A stretch of DNA of 64,000 nucleotides from Sanyastnella coralliicola (GCF_030845195.1 NZ_CP132543.1:2125501-2189500); one strand, 5' to 3'; numbered from the stretch's first letter, positions 31,657-40,048 are shown. The notes: generated by a model not told the origin, from the letters alone. Translations and numbers: made by a program.

Positions 31657-33482
31657 TGGACTTCCGGCAACTGCGGGAACGGGTCAATCTCTTCTTGTAT
31701 GACAACAAGTCGAAGGTACTGAGGGTCGGAAAGATCCTCAACGTGATTGTGTCGTTAATCGCGATGTCGAGCCTTGTCTATTACTACGGATTCCAGCACG
31801 ATCAGGCGACGGAAGAAATGCTCCTTGGTGTCATCAAGATGAGCTTCGTCTTCTATGTGTTGCACTTCCTTCTTCGCTTTATCTATAGCTTCCAGCCTAT
31901 TGAGTTCCTCCGAAAGAATTGGTTTGAAGGGATCATCATGTTCCTGCTCACGGTAGAAGGAATCTCCTATAACGTCTTTGACTTCCTGCTTTTAGAGAAA
32001 CTTGCCTTAGCCTTTGGCTTCAATAGTTTCACTGACCTGAGTGCGCTGTTTATCCAGCTTTACATCTTGGCGGTTGTCTTGATTGGGATCGGACGAGGAG
32101 GTGGAGCCATGACGCGATTCAAGTTGAATCCTGCGGTCATCTTCATTACCTCCTTCGCAGTCATCATCTTCATGGGGACAGGGCTTTTGATGCTCCCTGA
32201 AATGACCGTTCCCGATGGAGGAATGAACTTTCTGGACGCCTTATTCACCTCTACCAGTGCTACCTGTGTTACGGGATTAATGGTAGAAGACACGCCTACC
32301 TTTTTCACTTTCAAAGGACAGGTCGTTCTGCTCATCTTGATCAAGCTCGGTGGTTTGAATATCATCGCCTTTGGTTCCTTCTTGGTATTGGCTAGTCGCT
32401 TTGGATTACGCGTGAAGCAACACGATGTGATTGAAGACTTCGTGAACAACGATTCTCACCTGAGTGCTGAGAGCATGTTAGGCAAGGTGATCATCTGGAG
32501 TACCGGAATGGAGATTCTCGGTGCCATCATGATGTTCATCTTTTGGGATGAAGCCATACCCTTTGAGAGTAACGGACAACGAGCCTTTTATTCCATATTC
32601 CACTCCGTCAGCGCCTTTAACAATGCAGGGATTAGTCTCTTCACCGATGGATTATACAACGAAGCCGTGCGCTTCAATTTCTACATCCATTGGCTGGTGA
32701 CCATCTTGGTATTCTTTGGTGCCCTGGGTATGGTTGCGGTCTTCGACCTCTTCGACCCCCAAAACCTACGCGAACGTATGCGCGCTCCATGGAAGCGCAT
32801 TGGTTTCATGACCAAGATTGCGTTGTACTTCTCTATCGGACTTGTCATCATTGGTTCGGTGGGCTATTACATCATGGAGTACAACGGAACCCTCGCTGGC
32901 TACAATCAGTTTGGGAAGATCACGACGGCCGTATTCCAGAGTGTCACGCGTACGAGTGGCTTCAATACAGTTGACTTTGGGAGCGTGGGCGTACCCAGCT
33001 TATTCATGCTGATTGTGTTGATGTTCATCGGTTCCAGCTCAAGCTCCACCGGTGGAGGAATCAAGACTTCTACCCTTGCCATCGTCGGAGCAGACATTTG
33101 GTCAACGATTCGAGGTGCCAGTAACACCGAGCTCTTTAAGCGCACGATTTCTCCGTTGCTTAAGTCGCGCGCGTACTCCGTACTAGTCTTCTTCTTGATC
33201 TTCGATGTCATTGGCATCTTCGCCCTCAGCATCAGTGAAAGCCACATCCTCGCCAACCCGAATTACGACATCATTGACCTCGCCTTCGAAGAGGTCTCAG
33301 CCCTCGGAACGGTAGGTTTGAGTACAGGTATCACCAGCCTTCTCTCTCCTTTCGGAAAACTCGTCATCATCGCCAGCATGTTCGTCGGACGTGTTGGAAC
33401 ACTCACTGTAGCCTTCGCCGTTGGGGTGAATTTGATCTCGAAGAATTATCGGTACCCGGAGGGGCATACTATGGTGGGTTAA
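31656..33482 (+). CDS. TrkH/KtrB-type potassium uptake channel subunit
   Basis: Potassium-translocating membrane subunit of the Trk/Ktr superfamily. At 608 residues it is longer than KtrB (about 450) because of an extra N-terminal membrane region (about 1-150, several helices). The four pore loops are visible: FTSTSATCVTGL, SAFNNAGISLF, SVTRTSGFNTVD and SALGTVGLSTGI, each with a key glycine of the selectivity filter. SSSSSTGGGIKTSTLAI is the gating-loop region in the third repeat. The gene overlaps the kinase stop codon by one base (TAATG). No trkA/ktrA regulatory gene is present nearby. Confidence 0.93.
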   Translation: MDFRQLRERVNLFLYDNKSKVLRVGKILNVIVSLIAMSSLVYYYGFQHDQATEEMLLGVIKMSFVFYVLHFLLRFIYSFQPIEFLRKNWFEGIIMFLLTVEGISYNVFDFLLLEKLALAFGFNSFTDLSALFIQLYILAVVLIGIGRGGGAMTRFKLNPAVIFITSFAVIIFMGTGLLMLPEMTVPDGGMNFLDALFTSTSATCVTGLMVEDTPTFFTFKGQVVLLILIKLGGLNIIAFGSFLVLASRFGLRVKQHDVIEDFVNNDSHLSAESMLGKVIIWSTGMEILGAIMMFIFWDEAIPFESNGQRAFYSIFHSVSAFNNAGISLFTDGLYNEAVRFNFYIHWLVTILVFFGALGMVAVFDLFDPQNLRERMRAPWKRIGFMTKIALYFSIGLVIIGSVGYYIMEYNGTLAGYNQFGKITTAVFQSVTRTSGFNTVDFGSVGVPSLFMLIVLMFIGSSSSSTGGGIKTSTLAIVGADIWSTIRGASNTELFKRTISPLLKSRAYSVLVFFLIFDVIGIFALSISESHILANPNYDIIDLAFEEVSALGTVGLSTGITSLLSPFGKLVIIASMFVGRVGTLTVAFAVGVNLISKNYRYPEGHTMVG

Positions 33483-33483
33483 C

Positions 33484-33519
33484 AGGCGTAAGGCCTAGGG
33501 CTTAAGGCGTATGTGGGTT
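33484..33519. repeat. Short imperfect tandem repeat (AGGC units)
   Basis: Right after the trkH stop, four imperfect copies of an AGGCnnA-like 7-8 bp unit run together and end in GCTTAAGGCGTATGTGGGTT. This 20-mer recurs at about 45694-45713. The gap 33483-33971 otherwise contains the REP array described next and no gene. Confidence 0.55.
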
Positions 33520-33535
33520 ACTCCTAAAAGGGCTA

Positions 33536-33801
33536 CATCCCGTAGGGATGGGATCTCGTAACATGAAAGGTGCATGAATCCCGAAGGTACGGGACAGGTG
33601 CACCGCTAAAGGACCGCAAGCATCCCGTAGGGATGAGAACTCGTAACACCGCTGAACAAGGCATCTTGAAAGGTGCATGAATGCACCGCTAAAGGACCGT
33701 AAGCATCCCGTAGGGATGAGACCTCGTAACACCACTGAACAAGGCATCTTGAAAGGTGCATGAATGCACCGCTAAAGGACCGTAAGCATCCCGTAGGGAT
33801 G
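33536..33801. repeat. 83-bp tandem array built from two REP-like palindromes
   Basis: The palindrome CATCCCGTAGGGATG occurs at 33536-33550, 33621-33635, 33704-33718 and 33787-33801, at intervals of 85, 83 and 83 bp. Between copies lies a second palindrome GGTGCATGAATGCACC (33672-33687 and 33755-33770). The first unit carries an altered version with an inserted TCCCG/CGGGA hairpin. Each palindrome copy is followed by a conserved CTCGTAACA tail. The arrangement resembles BIME-type REP clusters. The RAYT gene at 40358 is a plausible source of mobility. ORFs reading through this array are translated repeat and not genes. Confidence 0.9.
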
Positions 33802-33875
33802 AGACCTCGTAACACGTGGTACCTCCTCTAAAAACTCTACCCCGTAGGGGTTGATAACGCATCAGAATGGAGAAC

Positions 33876-33896
33876 GGATTGCCCACGAGGCAATCC
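33876..33896. repeat. Second REP-like palindrome type
   Basis: GGATTGCC/GGCAATCC with a 5-nt loop, followed by CCTAC. The same stem recurs at 39134-39154 with a changed loop. A related CTACCCCGTAGGGGTTGA motif lies at 33838-33855. Confidence 0.75.
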
Positions 33897-33971
33897 CTAC
33901 ATATGCACTCGAAGTCATAGATGTTGCGCAAAGCGCAACGAACACTAACCATGCTAACCGCCTGAGGCGAA

Positions 33972-35636
33972 CTACCCCTTCACCTCTTCCAATCCCACCC
34001 TAACTTTGGGGATCTCAATCTTGAACTCAGTGATGCCTTCCTTCTCTTTTTGCTTCACTTTCCCTTTGACGAGGGAGAGACGTGCTTCGGCTGAGCGAAG
34101 GTTGAGGTCTTCGGCAGGATTGAGTTGGTTGGCTGAGACTCTACAGATCAAGTCTTTGCCTTTTTCTTCGATTGATACTTTGACATCTCCTTCTTTGCAA
34201 GAGTCAGCAACGTGAGTTAAGACATCTTCGATTACTCGGTAGCTGAATAGACGTCCGTCTTTTTCAAGTTTGATGGGGATGTACTCGAAGTGGTAGTTGC
34301 AGGAAGACTTGCGGAAGAGGTTTTGAAGTAGATGATCTACCGCCTCCACCAAACCAAGTTGGAGGAAGGGGTTATGTCGTTGGTTCGATAAGAACTTCGC
34401 TGCAGCAATGGCACCGGGGATGGTGTGTTCTGGGAGTTCTCTTCCTTGAAGGATGAGTTTCTTTTCTTTTGATGATAGTCCGATTTCTTTCCAGAAGAGA
34501 TCTGTTACTCGTTTGTTTTCTGCCTCTTTGGTATCGAGAATGGCTTGCGTTTGCGCTTGCTGCACGGCCTTTCTTCGTGTGTACCAAGCGAGGGCTATTC
34601 CAGCGAGAAGCACGACGAAGCCGATGATTCCGAAGATGGTCAGTTGGAGCTCGGTATTTTTTAGTTCTTTCTCTTTGGTAGCAAGTGCTTGACGCGCTGT
34701 GATGGCTTCTTCTTTCGCTAGCTCAAACTCGGCTTGGATTTGCTCTATTTTGAGTGCCGTTTCTGCGCCGTAGAGTGAGTCTTTCGCTGAATAGAACGAA
34801 TGACTCAGCCTCAATGCCTCCTCGAATCTCCCTTGTTCTGAATAGAGTTCCTCCAGATTCTGAAGGGCAACTAGAGCAAATTGATTCAGCCCATTCGTGG
34901 TACTCAACTCCAATGCCTGTGAAAATTCGTTCTCTGCTTCCTGATCTTTGCCCAAATTCCAATTGGCCACTCCCCTATTCAGCATGAGGATGGTTGATAC
35001 GGTCTTATCGTGTCGCTTGACATTTAAACGCTCGGCTTCGTCAATCAACTCCAAACTCAATTCATAATTCTCGAGATCGTTATAAATAGCGCTGGTATTA
35101 GTTAAGGCTTTCAGCCAGCGCAATGAATCACCCGAAATCTCATATGCGGAGAGAGCTTTAGAGAAGTAAGTATCAGCAGAATCTAATTCATCATTCCAAT
35201 AATAGTGCACGGCTAGATTGTTATATGCATCTCCCTTAACACCATGTTGTGACAATTGTGAAGAGACCATTAACGATTTCTGAAACCAGTCTATCGCATC
35301 ATCATCTTCATCAAGTTGGTCTTTGATGATTCCATACTTCAGGTAAAGTGTTGAAAGAAATGGACTATTCGGTTCAAGTCTCTCCTCCAATTGGCGGAAA
35401 TAATAAAACGAACTGTCAAGCGCAGATTGTTTGAGAAATAAATCAGCTTTATCAAAAAGCGAAACCAGGGAACTATCAATTAGACCCTGGTCTCTTAAAT
35501 CATTTGCGAAATGTTCTTTATGCTGCCCGAGAATTAGAATCAGCACTAGGGTCACCTTCAGAAGAGCCACTGATATAAGTGACTGCGCTTTGCCCTTTCT
35601 TCTTCTTTTTCTTTTCAGTGGTAACAACGATTTCAT
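33972..35636 (-). CDS. TPR protein with membrane helix and degenerate histidine-kinase-like ATPase domain
   Basis: Layout follows the TPR-type sensor histidine kinases of Bacteroidetes (554 residues). A basic N-terminus and hydrophobic signal segment (about 20-40, SVALLKVTLVLILILG) come first. TPR repeats fill about 50-290 (for example AVHYYWNDELDSADTYFSKAL and NRGVANWNLGKDQEAENEF). A coiled coil and a membrane helix (about 335-360, FGIIGFVVLLAGIALAWY) follow. The C-terminal third resembles a HATPase domain but the N-box reads VIEDVLTHVADSC without the usual Asn, and no DxGxG or GxG box is visible. It is therefore probably a pseudokinase or diverged sensor. Its 5' end overlaps the preceding ORF by 119 bp out of frame. 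Confidence 0.75.
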   Translation of the reverse strand: MKSLLPLKRKRRRKGKAQSLISVALLKVTLVLILILGQHKEHFANDLRDQGLIDSSLVSLFDKADLFLKQSALDSSFYYFRQLEERLEPNSPFLSTLYLKYGIIKDQLDEDDDAIDWFQKSLMVSSQLSQHGVKGDAYNNLAVHYYWNDELDSADTYFSKALSAYEISGDSLRWLKALTNTSAIYNDLENYELSLELIDEAERLNVKRHDKTVSTILMLNRGVANWNLGKDQEAENEFSQALELSTTNGLNQFALVALQNLEELYSEQGRFEEALRLSHSFYSAKDSLYGAETALKIEQIQAEFELAKEEAITARQALATKEKELKNTELQLTIFGIIGFVVLLAGIALAWYTRRKAVQQAQTQAILDTKEAENKRVTDLFWKEIGLSSKEKKLILQGRELPEHTIPGAIAAAKFLSNQRHNPFLQLGLVEAVDHLLQNLFRKSSCNYHFEYIPIKLEKDGRLFSYRVIEDVLTHVADSCKEGDVKVSIEEKGKDLICRVSANQLNPAEDLNLRSAEARLSLVKGKVKQKEKEGITEFKIEIPKVRVGLEEVKG

Positions 35637-35865
35637 CTTCTCCAGTTTGGCGTTGGATTGTTTGCGTTGTGGTCACCACATGATTATGCGGAAAACTTGT
35701 ATCAGTGATCACCTCTACTGTAATATTACGAACACTTCCCGTAACTACGTTCGAGGTTTCTCTACCGGTTTCTCCCGCAGGATAATAAATCTCTGTTTTT
35801 AACTCCCATTTATTCGTCGCTGGATCGATCTCTGTCAGGGTTAATCTTGGCTCATAGAAAGTCAT
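35518..35865 (-). CDS. Small hypothetical protein overlapping the TPR gene
   Basis: ORF of 115 residues beginning MTFYEPRLTLTEIDPATNKWEL. The first 85 residues look like folded protein with alternating beta pattern (NITVEVITDTSFPHNHV, QTIQRQTGEDEIVV). A lysine run (EKKKKKKG) and a Ser/Gly-rich tail follow. The tail shares 119 bp with the signal peptide region of the TPR protein in another frame. No signal peptide or known domain. Either the overlap is real and couples translation, or one end has been altered by a frameshift. I do not recognise the family. Confidence 0.5.
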   Translation of the reverse strand: MTFYEPRLTLTEIDPATNKWELKTEIYYPAGETGRETSNVVTGSVRNITVEVITDTSFPHNHVVTTTQTIQRQTGEDEIVVTTEKKKKKKGQSAVTYISGSSEGDPSADSNSRAA

Positions 35866-35979
35866 AGTCTTTTAATTTGGGTTCATCATCCTTTACTCTC
35901 TCGAAGGAAGAAGGATTACAGATTTCTTCCCATCTCCCTGTAGTCCAAATCCGATAAGAGTGGCCTTCGGCCAATCGAT

Positions 35980-36062
35980 AAACGATAATCTATAAACGAC
36001 AACACACACTAACGCCTATAGCCTAAAGCCTAAAGCCTGTTATAGATTATCAATTATCGTTT
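35980..36062. repeat. Interrupted inverted repeat with AAGCCTAA-type units between its arms
   Basis: Left arm AAACGATAATCTATAA (35980-35995) faces right arm TTATAGATTATCAATTATCGTTT, the same sequence with 7 extra bases (36040-36062). The loop holds three imperfect copies of a GCCTAAA unit (36014-36039). The promoter box of the hydrolase gene follows 1 nt after the right arm. The surrounding gap 35866-36076 shows no gene. Confidence 0.6.
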
Positions 36063-36063
36063 C

Positions 36064-36071
36064 TAGATTTG
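36064..36071 (+). promoter_or_regulatory. -7 box TAGATTTG, nearly leaderless
   Basis: Exact TAnnTTTG match ending 5 nt before the ATG at 36077, immediately after an inverted repeat arm. Confidence 0.5.
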
Positions 36072-36076
36072 CCCTG

Positions 36077-36877
36077 ATGAAAATTCTCGAAGCCCTCGCC
36101 CCTAATTTCCTGGTCAAAAAAGCTTTTCATAAACTCAGTAATCCTGAAGTTCATAAGCTACGACCACACGAAGAAGGAGTCATCCGTTCCGCCCGGAGGG
36201 CGACTAAAAAATTCAAGCAATTCGACATCGCTACGTATACTTGGGGACATGGCCCTAAGAAAGCTTTGTTGGTGCATGGATGGGAAGGACAAGCAGCGAA
36301 CTTTGCGGCGATTGTGCCTCTCTTGGTTGACAGAGGATTTACTGTGGAGAGCTTTGATGCTCCGAGCCACGGGTTTAGCACAAAGGCTCCGACGAACATC
36401 TTTGACTATAAAGATCTGGTGTTGGAGTTCTTAAAAGTCAACAACTACCCTTTTATCATGTCGCATTCTTTTGGAAGCGTGCCTTTGACCTATGCGCTTT
36501 GGGAGCAGGAGAATTACCCGTTGCATCAATTGGTGATGGTGACTTCGCCAGACACCTTGAAGGCACGTGTAGAGCAAATTGCAGCGCAGTTGAAGTTGAG
36601 TGATAAGATGGTCACGCGTATTCTGAACAAGTTTCAGGAGGAGACGGGCAAAGATCCGAATGTACTGGCCGTGAGTGAGTTCGTGAAGAGTCTCAAGCCA
36701 AATGAGGCGAAGATCTTTCATGGCAGCAGTGATCGCGTGTTGCCCCTAGAATGGAGTGAGCGAATTCAACAGAACCTTGCCAATTGCGAGTTGGAGGTGT
36801 TGGATGGCTTGGGGCACTATAAGATTCTCTATGATGAGAAACTGTTGACTCGCATCGATGGTATGCTCAATTATTGA
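36077..36877 (+). CDS. Alpha/beta-fold hydrolase
   Basis: Cytoplasmic alpha/beta hydrolase of 266 residues. The oxyanion region is LLVHGWEGQAANF (about 64-76). The nucleophile elbow is MSHSFGSVP with S131 in SxSxG form, FDAPSHGFS precedes it, and the C-terminal histidine is in DGLGHYKIL near residue 250. An aspartate in the HGSSDRVLP segment completes the triad. Substrate unknown; esterases and C-C hydrolases share this outline. A TAGATTTG box 5 nt upstream suggests a leaderless transcript. It precedes menG/ubiE on the same strand by about 80 bp. Confidence 0.85.
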   Translation: MKILEALAPNFLVKKAFHKLSNPEVHKLRPHEEGVIRSARRATKKFKQFDIATYTWGHGPKKALLVHGWEGQAANFAAIVPLLVDRGFTVESFDAPSHGFSTKAPTNIFDYKDLVLEFLKVNNYPFIMSHSFGSVPLTYALWEQENYPLHQLVMVTSPDTLKARVEQIAAQLKLSDKMVTRILNKFQEETGKDPNVLAVSEFVKSLKPNEAKIFHGSSDRVLPLEWSERIQQNLANCELEVLDGLGHYKILYDEKLLTRIDGMLNY

Positions 36878-36955
36878 TGAATCTGAACATTGACGCCCTT
36901 CAACTGATTATCACTTGACGCCTTTTGCGTAATCTTGCACCGCAATTTTATTTCC

Positions 36956-37696
36956 TTGGGAACGAAAGTCACTCCATATTCTTCAACTGAAGACCGCGCT
37001 AAGAAAGAGCAGGTAGCGGAGATGTTCGATAACATCGCTCACAGCTACGATCAACTCAATCACGTATTATCATTTGGGATCGACATCCTATGGCGTAAGA
37101 AAGCCATTCGAATGATGAAAAAGCTGAAACCAAAGCGCATCATGGATGTCGCTACGGGCACCGGTGACTTCGCCATCGAAGCAGCGCGTATGGGTGTTGA
37201 TGCTGAGAAAATCATCGGGGTGGATATCTCGAACGGGATGCTCGACATTGGCCGCGAGAAGTTGAAGAAGAAAGGACTCGACCAACTCATCGAATTGAAG
37301 TATGGAGATTCTGAAAACCTTCCGTTTGAAGATGACTACTTCGATGCCTACACCGCAGCGTTCGGGGTACGTAATTTCGAGAACCTTGAAAAAGGACTCA
37401 CCGAAATGCTTCGCGTGCTTCGTCCGGGTGCTACTGGATTCATCCTCGAGTTCTCCAAGCCTCGCAGCTTCCCATTTAAGCAGTTGTACTGGTTCTACTT
37501 CAAGGCTATTCTGCCAATCGTAGGTCGTCTGTTCTCCAAAGACAGTCGGGCTTATACATACCTCCCGGAGTCGGTAGCAGCTTTTCCTGAAGGAGATGAG
37601 TTCTTAGAAATTATGAAGCGTTGTGGCTACACTAGCGTGGAACGCAAAGCTTTGACAGGTGGAATCGCCACCATTTACACCGGTAAAAAAGGATAG
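36956..37696 (+). CDS. menG: Demethylmenaquinone methyltransferase
   Basis: SAM-dependent C-methyltransferase (UbiE/MenG), last step of menaquinone synthesis. I use the TTG at 36956, which yields the family-typical start GTKVTPY... followed by KKEQVAEMFDNIAHSYDQLN; an in-frame TTG at 36935 overlaps a TAATCTTG box and is less likely. 246 residues. SAM motif I is DVATGTGDFAIEAA, then VDISNGMLDIGREK, and the UbiE signatures FGVRNFENLEKGLTEM and LRPGATGFILEFSKP are present. It abuts aroA (stop at 37696, GTG at 37697), so they are co-transcribed. Menaquinone rather than ubiquinone is inferred from the taxon. Confidence 0.92.
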   Translation: MGTKVTPYSSTEDRAKKEQVAEMFDNIAHSYDQLNHVLSFGIDILWRKKAIRMMKKLKPKRIMDVATGTGDFAIEAARMGVDAEKIIGVDISNGMLDIGREKLKKKGLDQLIELKYGDSENLPFEDDYFDAYTAAFGVRNFENLEKGLTEMLRVLRPGATGFILEFSKPRSFPFKQLYWFYFKAILPIVGRLFSKDSRAYTYLPESVAAFPEGDEFLEIMKRCGYTSVERKALTGGIATIYTGKKG

Positions 37697-38941
37697 GTGA
37701 AAAAGACCATCGGCAAATCGAATCTGGAAGGCACAGTAACGGCCCCGGGGTCGAAAAGCTTGATGCAGCGTTTAATCGTTGCCTCCCTCCTTTCTCGCGG
37801 AACAGCGATCATCCATAATCCAGCCGCGAATCAAGATTCATTTCACGCACTTGACTGCGCCCTTATTCTAGGTGCCGAAGTCAACGAAGACGAGAACAAC
37901 AGTCTCCATATCGAAGGTGGCAAACAGGCTCCGGAGTATGAATTGAACGTGGGTGAATCAGGCCTCGGAATGCGTCTATTTGCGGCGGTCGGAGCGATGT
38001 CTGGTTATGAAGTAAAGCTCAACGGAATGGGCAGTCTCTTGGAACGTCCACTCACCGAGTTTGAAAAGGTCTTCCCTCAACTTGGAGCGCAGATCAATAC
38101 TACGAAAGGCAAACTTCCAGCGCTGATCCAAGGTCCTTTCACAGGAGGAAGCGCCAAGCTTGATGGCTCATTAAGCTCACAGTTTCTTTCTGGACTACTC
38201 ATGGCTCTTCCCCTTGCGGAAAATGATACGGTTATTGAGGTAGATTCTCTCAAGAGCAAGCCCTACGTAGACATGACCCTTGAGGTGCTTGATACCTTTG
38301 GTATTCGCACCATGCACAAAGACTACCAACGCTTCACCATCCCCGGCGGACAAGCATACACCCCTGCCGAGGTAACAGTTGAGGGTGATTGGTCAGCCGG
38401 CGCTGCCCTACTCGTTGCAGGCGCCGTAGCCAGCAAAAACGGCATCTTCGTTGATGGACTCGGACAGAAATTCACCCAGGCTGATCAAGCGATAACCGGG
38501 GCCTTATTATTCGCCGGGGCCAAGCTGATGAACCAAGACGGGAAGTACCGCATTCAAGCTCACAAACTCCGCGGCTTCAACTTCGATGCTACGGATTGCC
38601 CTGACCTATTCCCTGCCCTCGCAGCCCTCGCCGTAGCCTGCGACAAGCCAAGTAAGATCACGGGAGTCCACCGCCTCAAACACAAGGAAAGTGATCGAGG
38701 CGTCGTCATACAATCCATCTTCAAAGAAGCCGGCATCCGTGTAGACCTCGATGGTGACGTGATGACGGTACACCCGGGTGAAGTTCAATGCTGCACCATC
38801 GATTCACACAACGACCACCGCATTGCGATGGCAGGCGCTCTGCTCGGCCTTCAAGGAGGTCCGGTAACGATCACCAATGCTGAGGCGGTTCAGAAGAGTT
38901 ATCCTGAGTTTTGGGATGATTTGGAGGTGTTGATGGGGTGA
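37697..38941 (+). CDS. aroA: 3-phosphoshikimate 1-carboxyvinyltransferase (EPSP synthase)
   Basis: Sixth step of the shikimate pathway, joining PEP and shikimate-3-phosphate. 414 residues from a GTG directly after the menG stop. The N-terminal PGSKS motif is at 18-22 (TVTAPGSKSLMQRL). The second conserved site reads VGESGLGMRLFAA in place of the common GNAGTAMR, a variant I regard as usual for Bacteroidetes enzymes. Further hallmarks: DGSLSSQFLSGLLMALP, DWSAGAALLVAGA, and RLKHKESDRGVV with DSHNDHRIAMAGALLGL near the end. The variant PEP-site region would be the place to look for altered inhibitor response. Confidence 0.95.
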   Translation: MKKTIGKSNLEGTVTAPGSKSLMQRLIVASLLSRGTAIIHNPAANQDSFHALDCALILGAEVNEDENNSLHIEGGKQAPEYELNVGESGLGMRLFAAVGAMSGYEVKLNGMGSLLERPLTEFEKVFPQLGAQINTTKGKLPALIQGPFTGGSAKLDGSLSSQFLSGLLMALPLAENDTVIEVDSLKSKPYVDMTLEVLDTFGIRTMHKDYQRFTIPGGQAYTPAEVTVEGDWSAGAALLVAGAVASKNGIFVDGLGQKFTQADQAITGALLFAGAKLMNQDGKYRIQAHKLRGFNFDATDCPDLFPALAALAVACDKPSKITGVHRLKHKESDRGVVIQSIFKEAGIRVDLDGDVMTVHPGEVQCCTIDSHNDHRIAMAGALLGLQGGPVTITNAEAVQKSYPEFWDDLEVLMG

Positions 38942-38985
38942 ACGGTGGAACGCGGAACGAGGATCGCGGATCGCGGGTTACGGTT
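38941..38985. repeat. Short imperfect tandem repeat (GGAACGC / GGATCGC units)
   Basis: Immediately after the aroA stop, units of the type GGAACGC, GGAACGA, GGATCGC, GGATCGC run in near-tandem. The bases resemble, in the opposite orientation, the CATTCCGC and GATCCGC units at 40886-40951. Confidence 0.6.
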
Positions 38986-39002
38986 TCTTCTCTCTTTGAA
39001 TC

Positions 39003-39154
39003 GGATGGATTTCATCCATTCCTACGAACACTTTGTGAGCTCAAACATCCCGTAGGGATGAAATCTCGTAACACCCAACAAAACACAGATCACACTACCC
39101 CGTATGGGTTGAACACCACAAAGCCTAGTCACCGGATTGCCCACAGGGCAATCC
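39003..39154. repeat. REP-like palindrome cluster
   Basis: Three palindrome types occur together in the gap 38942-39187. GGATGGATTTCATCCATTCC is at 39003-39022, CATCCCGTAGGGATG at 39046-39060 with the tail CTCGTAACAC, and GGATTGCC/GGCAATCC at 39134-39154. A degenerate CTACCCCGTATGGGTTGA sits near 39096-39113. Confidence 0.8.
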
Positions 39155-39187
39155 CTACTGAATCAAGTGAAGTCATAGCAATACACC

Positions 39188-40048
39188 TCACTTCACTTTA
39201 ACGCTATAAACCTTCTTCGTTAGTCTTCCTTTTGGATTGAAGTAACTCTTCACAAAGGAATCATCTACTGTACTGATCACGATTGTTTGCCGCAATTTAC
39301 CTTCATAGTAATCTCTTATGGTTTCGACGTCTGTGGTTTCATCAATACAATCATAATATCGAAGCTCAAAATTTCCTTTGTGCTTCTCATAGTATTCCAC
39401 ACAGCCAGGACCCAAGCGCTTGACCAAAGTGTGACGCTCTAAGCCATTATCAAACTCAGATTCTAGAGTGGAGATCGAATCGATTTTAGTGAGCATCAAC
39501 ACAAAAACTGTGTCTTCATTGTTTGTTGTAACGATCGATTTCCCTTCATCAACGTCATGATATTCAGTCCTCGATGTGGAGCTTCGATCGTGGCTAACGT
39601 AATCTTCAACTTTGACGAAACCCTTTTGCGAATAAGAGAAACGCTGAAGTAAGGAAGATTGTGGACTCCGAGTATCGATGAGAGATACCATACCGTTTTC
39701 CCATTCAATGTTGACTAAGAGAGTATCCAGTGCAACAGAAGTATAATAAATGTGGTTGAGTAGACCTTCTTCTCTGCTGTAATATATGCTACGCGGCTTA
39801 TCGCTATAGAAATGCTCAGCCACTAGCGCCCCTTCCTCATCATACTCATTCATTTGAATCGTATCTCGAAAAGCACGGCGTCTTTTGTATGTCTCAGAAA
39901 TAATGAACTCTGTTACGCAATCACAAGAAGAATCATTGAGTTCCTCAATCTTTCCATTGGTATAATACTGCGCAAAGACTTCGTTGGGCATTACAACCCA
40001 AAAGGCACCCATAATGAGTGAGATAAAAAATAGTTGAAATGAAGGCAT
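39188..40048 (-). CDS. Secreted hypothetical protein
   Basis: 286 residues with an N-terminal signal peptide (about 1-26, cut near NEVFAQ). The body is beta-rich with recurring short motifs such as IQMNEYDEEGALVAEHFY, YYSREEGLL and KSYFNPKGRLTKKVY that recall antitoxin-like MORN/YD-type repeats in secreted Bacteroidetes proteins. No sorting domain or catalytic motif is visible. It lies between two REP clusters in a repeat-rich zone. I do not recognise the family. Confidence 0.65.
   Translation of the reverse strand: MPSFQLFFISLIMGAFWVVMPNEVFAQYYTNGKIEELNDSSCDCVTEFIISETYKRRRAFRDTIQMNEYDEEGALVAEHFYSDKPRSIYYSREEGLLNHIYYTSVALDTLLVNIEWENGMVSLIDTRSPQSSLLQRFSYSQKGFVKVEDYVSHDRSSTSRTEYHDVDEGKSIVTTNNEDTVFVLMLTKIDSISTLESEFDNGLERHTLVKRLGPGCVEYYEKHKGNFELRYYDCIDETTDVETIRDYYEGKLRQTIVISTVDDSFVKSYFNPKGRLTKKVYSVKVK

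Noticed and set aside
33536-33801. A CRISPR array
   Set aside because: Units are 83 bp with nearly identical intervening sequence, so there are no distinct spacers; no cas genes. It is a REP-type array.
33502-33952. Minus-strand ORFs reading through the 83-bp array
   Set aside because: The peptides simply translate the palindromic repeats and repeat themselves; no protein features.
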